From positions 1 through 18,937 of the forward strand of contig JAKOSS010000443.1 in assembly GCA_029777145.1 (NCBI GenBank): a stretch of 18,937 nucleotides of DNA, given 5' to 3'. Both the position numbers and the translations under genes were made by a program. This DNA comes from Acidobacteriota bacterium (GTDB lineage Bacteria > Acidobacteriota > Blastocatellia > Pyrinomonadales > Pyrinomonadaceae). Below are positions 16,668-18,937 of the stretch, one piece after another. The notes below the pieces were generated by a model that saw only the letters and a program-made list of their open reading frames with translations, made no database searches and was not told the DNA's origin. Each line of letters starts with the position of its first letter. The first letter of the stretch is position 1.

Positions 16668-17447
16668 TCAAAACAATCTTGTCAAAAACGGTCGGCCGTT
16701 CAAAGCCTGCACGAACAGAAATCCGATAAAGACCGCGTACCCGATTGCGAATGCGAAAGTGATCGGCGTCGCAAGAGCCGTGCGGAATTTATTCAGAATC
16801 CAGCCGACGAGCGGGACCGCCTGGATCGCGTGCAAACCGAGAAAATGCGCGACCCGCAGGTCGCCGGCGACCGTCGACCAGTTGACGAGCGGAAGGCCCG
16901 GACCGCCGTCGGCGCCCCCGACCGTGTGGCCGGTCTGCGCCGCCATGTACGCGCCTTCGACGCTGCCCAGTAGGAAGATCACTAGCCCGAGCCGAATTCC
17001 CCAAACGATCGGACGCGGGAGTTTGACATCGGTCGTCATGTATTTCCAGAGGATGGCGCCGGCGATCAGCGTATTGAGCGCGATCGCGATTCCCATGATC
17101 GCGTAGACGAACCCGTCAAACGGATTGCCGACGTTGAAATGCGACGTGGTTCCGCGCGCGGCCTGACCGACGACCGCGATCTGCTCGACCGCGAAGATCG
17201 CCGCCATCGCGATCGAGAACCTGCGTTTCGCGGTTTCCCATCCCGGGAGATAGTGGAAAAAGACGGCGATCGTCCAGACGTAGATCGAGATCGAAATGAA
17301 GAACTTGATCGGTTTGATCCAGCGGTTGATCCCGAGGATCTGCGTTTGATCGAACAACATGACGACCGCCAGGATCAGGAATCCGGCGAACGATACCGCT
17401 CCGGCAACGACCAAGATCTTTTGGTCCTCAAAAAATCGTCTGATCAC
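16668..17447 (-). CDS. Unrecognised polytopic membrane protein, about seven helices
   Basis: This 259-residue protein has about seven hydrophobic segments, near residues 10-33, 47-68, 78-97, 110-135, 148-172, 200-218 and 228-252. Conserved-looking polar patches lie between them (NRWIKPIKFFISI, HYLPGWETAKRR, AARGTTSHFN, NPFDGFVYA, and GHTVGGADGGPGLPLVNWS). I do not recognise a named family. The start is GTG 17447, supported by GAGGAGG seven bases upstream. It overlaps the end of the ABA4-like gene by 20 bases, so the two are almost certainly one transcript with coupled translation. Its place between ABA4-like and SRPBCC genes suggests an envelope or lipid-related role, which is only inference. 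Confidence 0.85.
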   Translation of the reverse strand: MIRRFFEDQKILVVAGAVSFAGFLILAVVMLFDQTQILGINRWIKPIKFFISISIYVWTIAVFFHYLPGWETAKRRFSIAMAAIFAVEQIAVVGQAARGTTSHFNVGNPFDGFVYAIMGIAIALNTLIAGAILWKYMTTDVKLPRPIVWGIRLGLVIFLLGSVEGAYMAAQTGHTVGGADGGPGLPLVNWSTVAGDLRVAHFLGLHAIQAVPLVGWILNKFRTALATPITFAFAIGYAVFIGFLFVQALNGRPFLTRLF

Positions 17448-17868
17448 GCCGAACCTCCTCGCGCAGCAAAACCCTCAGCGTCCAATACATCAGATAGCCG
17501 ATCGGCCCGAACATGAACGTGAAGAAAAGACACGGGATCACCAGCCAATGCGAAATGCCGCGGACCTGCGCGTCATTCACTTCCCACGTGCCGACGAGCA
17601 GGTCGAAGGCGAGATAATGGATCCATCCGGCAAGTACCGCCCACTCGTTGGTAAAAAGCTTCATGACGCCGGCGAGTGATCCGAAACCGCCTTCGGTCGT
17701 GGCGAAAAAGGCGACGATCAGTACCGTGTACGCGATCGCCAAAAGCAGCGGAACGGCGCCCGAATGGAGGATCTTCCTTGTCACGATCCAGCGCGGGGCG
17801 ACCGCGAGAATGATCCAGCTGACGAGCGCGATCATGTTGACGATCGAAAAGATTGTTTCAGGTTTCAT
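17428..17868 (-). CDS. ABA4-like membrane protein (DUF4281)
   Basis: The 146-residue protein has four hydrophobic segments and the DUF4281/ABA4 signature LAGWIHYLAFDLLVGTWEVND-like, followed by SHWLVIPCLFFTFMFGPIG. Plant ABA4 is needed for neoxanthin formation; the function of bacterial relatives is not settled, and no carotenoid gene is in this window. ATG 17868 was chosen because AGGAGAGA lies five bases upstream. A longer TTG-started form would read through the operator and is unlikely. It is the first gene of a three-gene run (ABA4-like, polytopic protein, SRPBCC) behind tetR, with a palindrome directly upstream. The last 20 bases overlap the next gene. Confidence 0.85.
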   Translation of the reverse strand: MKPETIFSIVNMIALVSWIILAVAPRWIVTRKILHSGAVPLLLAIAYTVLIVAFFATTEGGFGSLAGVMKLFTNEWAVLAGWIHYLAFDLLVGTWEVNDAQVRGISHWLVIPCLFFTFMFGPIGYLMYWTLRVLLREEVRRDQTIF

Positions 17869-17879
17869 TGTCTCTCCTC

Positions 17880-17907
17880 TAATTAACAGCGTTAAGTTGT
17901 AAGTCAA
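17880..17907 (-). promoter_or_regulatory. TetR operator and possible promoter before the ABA4-like operon
   Basis: The perfect palindrome TTAACAGCGTTAA (17883-17895) lies 15 bases before the ABA4-like start. On the minus strand, TTGACT (17907-17902) and TAATTA (17885-17880) are 16 bases apart with the palindrome at the downstream end. The same arrangement precedes tetR. One caution: a start site seven bases beyond this -10-like box would fall inside the ribosome site, so the operator call is firmer than the promoter call. Confidence 0.65.
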
Positions 17908-17913
17908 AAAAAA

Positions 17914-18516
17914 TCACTTGCGAAGACCCGCGATCAGCGTTGCGATCAGGTTGTCGATCAAGGTTTCCTGATCGACGAACGGAAATCCTCCGTGCTGGAT
18001 CAGCAGCGACGTCAGACCGTGGATCGCCGCCCAAAGCGTTTGGCTGATAACCTCGATGTCATTGTCTTTCAACAAGTTGACGTCAAGACACTCTTTCACG
18101 ACGGTTCGCATCGTCCCGAACGCCAGACTGCCGTTCGACTGTTCGAACGGCAATTCGGCTTCGACGGGAAGCGGCACGATGAAGATCATCGTGTACATCT
18201 CCGGATGCTTGAGGCCGAATTGGATGTACTCGCGCAATCCGAGCCGCAGTTTTTCGATCGGATTGTCGGAAAGGCGCTGGATCGCAACGATGTTGTCGGC
18301 GAGCCGGGCAAACGTTTCTTCGCAGATCTGGGATAGAAGGTCGTTCTTGTCTTTGAAGTAGAGATAGATCGTCGTCGGCGAATAGCCGATCTTTTCGGCT
18401 ATTTTACGCATCGAGACACGCTCGACGCCCTCGGCGACGAACATTTCCCGCGCCGCCTGCATGATTTGCTGGCGCAGGGCCTCTTTGTCTTCGTCATATC
18501 GGCTTCGTGCGACCAC
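17914..18516 (-). CDS. TetR/AcrR-family transcriptional regulator
   Basis: This 200-residue repressor-type protein has the usual N-terminal helix-turn-helix: QQIMQAAREMFVAEGVERVS, MRKIAEKIGYSPTTIYLYFKD and KNDLLSQI (residues 15-65). The C-terminal ligand-binding half carries LRLGLREYIQFGLKHPEMY and LWAAIHGLTSLLIQ, like the WHG-type TetR_C group. The start is GTG 18516 with no Shine-Dalgarno sequence; it coincides with the expected transcription start of the promoter-like sequence, so the mRNA may be leaderless. Matching palindromes lie before this gene and before the ABA4-like gene directly behind it. It therefore probably represses itself and the operon. The inducer is unknown. Eight T residues follow the stop on the coding strand without a strong stem. 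Confidence 0.9.
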   Translation of the reverse strand: MVARSRYDEDKEALRQQIMQAAREMFVAEGVERVSMRKIAEKIGYSPTTIYLYFKDKNDLLSQICEETFARLADNIVAIQRLSDNPIEKLRLGLREYIQFGLKHPEMYTMIFIVPLPVEAELPFEQSNGSLAFGTMRTVVKECLDVNLLKDNDIEVISQTLWAAIHGLTSLLIQHGGFPFVDQETLIDNLIATLIAGLRK

Positions 18517-18522
18517 GACGCT

Positions 18523-18551
18523 AAATTAACAGTGTTAAGTTGGGAAGTCAA
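18523..18551 (-). promoter_or_regulatory. TetR operator and promoter-like sequence before tetR
   Basis: On the minus strand TTGACT (18551-18546), a 17-base spacer and TAATTT (18528-18523) form a good sigma-70-like pair. The palindrome TTAACAGTGTTAA (18526-18538) overlaps the -10 box and fills the downstream part of the spacer, a placement that would block RNA polymerase. It ends ten bases from the GTG start. A further perfect stem, TTGCGC-GGA-GCGCAA, lies at 18553-18567. Confidence 0.7.
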
Positions 18552-18570
18552 ATTGCGCGGAGCGCAAATC

Positions 18571-18814
18571 CAAATTCCAAGCTCCGCATTCCAGGCGGTG
18601 CATTCCAGACGGTGCATTCCAAGATTTCAAGGCAGGCATTTCAAAATTCAATCCGAATCATTAAAGACTAAGCAACTTCTGTCGTGAAATGCGCCGACTG
18701 GAATCCTGAAATGCACCGCTTGGAATGCGCAGCCTGGAATACTGAAATGCACCGCTTGGAATGCGCAGCCTGGAATACTGAAATGCACCGCTTGGAATTC
18801 GCAGCCTGGAATCT
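18571..18814. repeat. GGAATGC/GAAATGC repeat block with a three-copy 36-bp tandem
   Basis: Three 36-base units abut at 18707-18742, 18743-18778 and 18779-18814. The first two are identical and the third differs by three bases. Each contains TGAAATGCACCGCTTGGAAT and GCAGCCTGGAATAC. A partial unit precedes them (18685-18706). The left half of the block (18571-18649) carries GGTGCATTCCA and GGCATTTCA, the same motifs in the opposite orientation. The whole block is thus an inverted arrangement around an AT-richer centre (18650-18684). The last unit overlaps two bases of the next gene's stop codon. Confidence 0.85.
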
Positions 18815-18937
18815 ACTTCAAGTATTTCTTCGGTATCGGATTCTCGGGTGTTTCGCCTTGCCAGAAGATCGTCAGGATCCACCAGCGCTTGCCGTCGTTG
18901 AGGAGTTGAAAGCTGTTGATCCCGCGCATGAACGGCT
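18813..18937 (-). CDS. C-terminal 41 codons of an unknown small protein (partial)
   Basis: Reading the minus strand in from the window edge gives about 40 residues ending at TAG (18813-18815): PFMRGINSFQLLNDG, KRWWILTIFWQGETPENPIP, KKYLK. The double Trp after a beta-hairpin-like turn resembles the end of SnoaL/NTF2-like proteins of unknown function. The start lies beyond the window. Its frame differs from the repeat-encoded reading frame that crosses the same region. Confidence 0.65.
   Translation of the reverse strand, partial: PFMRGINSFQLLNDGKRWWILTIFWQGETPENPIPKKYLK

Noticed and set aside
17906..17913. Eight-base T-run after the tetR stop as an intrinsic terminator
   Set aside because: Only a 3-bp stem can form before it, and the same bases adjoin the promoter-like sequence of the next gene.
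18685..18814. The 36-bp tandem array as a CRISPR
   Set aside because: The units abut with no unique spacers, and no cas gene is present.
18661..18882. A minus-strand frame with repeated RLRIPSGAFQ peptides
   Set aside because: The peptide repeat is just the 36-bp intergenic DNA repeat read in one open frame, and it conflicts with the better partial gene that ends at 18813.

Overview
The window reads as chromosomal DNA from a moderately GC-rich Gram-negative-type bacterium, most likely an Acidobacteriota member of the Blastocatellia/Pyrinomonadales kind. That placement is an inference from three things: a giant secreted SBBP-propeller/Ig/VCBS protein, an arsenosugar gene set, and intergenic gaps packed with short degenerate repeats. 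No rRNA, tRNA, CRISPR array, transposase or phage gene was seen. Several starts were moved inward from the longest reading frame, because ribosome sites, family length or neighbouring genes favour the shorter protein.

Layout. 1-1014 (+): a heptamer repeat, then a YbbR/CdaR-type membrane protein. 1028-1999 (-): a secreted TPR protein with a TonB-C-like end. 2000-2263: a large inverted repeat and heptamer repeats. 2264-5071 (-): secA, with tandem hairpin repeats just upstream. 5269-7362 (-): an unknown exported protein, a possible 20-codon leader ORF overlapping its start, and an unknown membrane-anchored protein whose frame is broken by one in-frame amber codon. 7542-8420 (+): the front half of a Ski2-like DEAH helicase, cut off after motif III. 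8499-13742 (+): a 1747-residue secreted multidomain protein. 13764-15983: an arsenosugar cluster, with a CofC-like glycosyltransferase (-) divergent from a CxxC peroxidase-like protein and the radical SAM protein ArsS (+). 15984-16185: nested inverted repeats. 16186-18516 (-): a TetR regulator followed by an ABA4-like (DUF4281) membrane protein, a polytopic membrane protein and an SRPBCC protein. 18541-18812: more repeats. 18813-18937 (-): the tail of a small unknown protein running off the window.

How the genes work together. The clearest regulatory unit is the TetR locus. Two near-identical palindromes, TTAACAGTGTTAA and TTAACAGCGTTAA, lie immediately before the tetR start and before the ABA4-like gene. 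The same flanking bases, including a TTGACT -35-like box, surround both. This suggests that TetR represses itself and the three-gene envelope operon, whose job is unknown. It is the best candidate here for an undescribed system.

The arsenosugar genes form a compact divergent set, but no arsenite methyltransferase is in view. Other points worth checking are the amber-interrupted gene, the truncated helicase next to the giant protein, and intergenic hairpin families that recur in separate gaps, one of them with a compensatory base-pair change.
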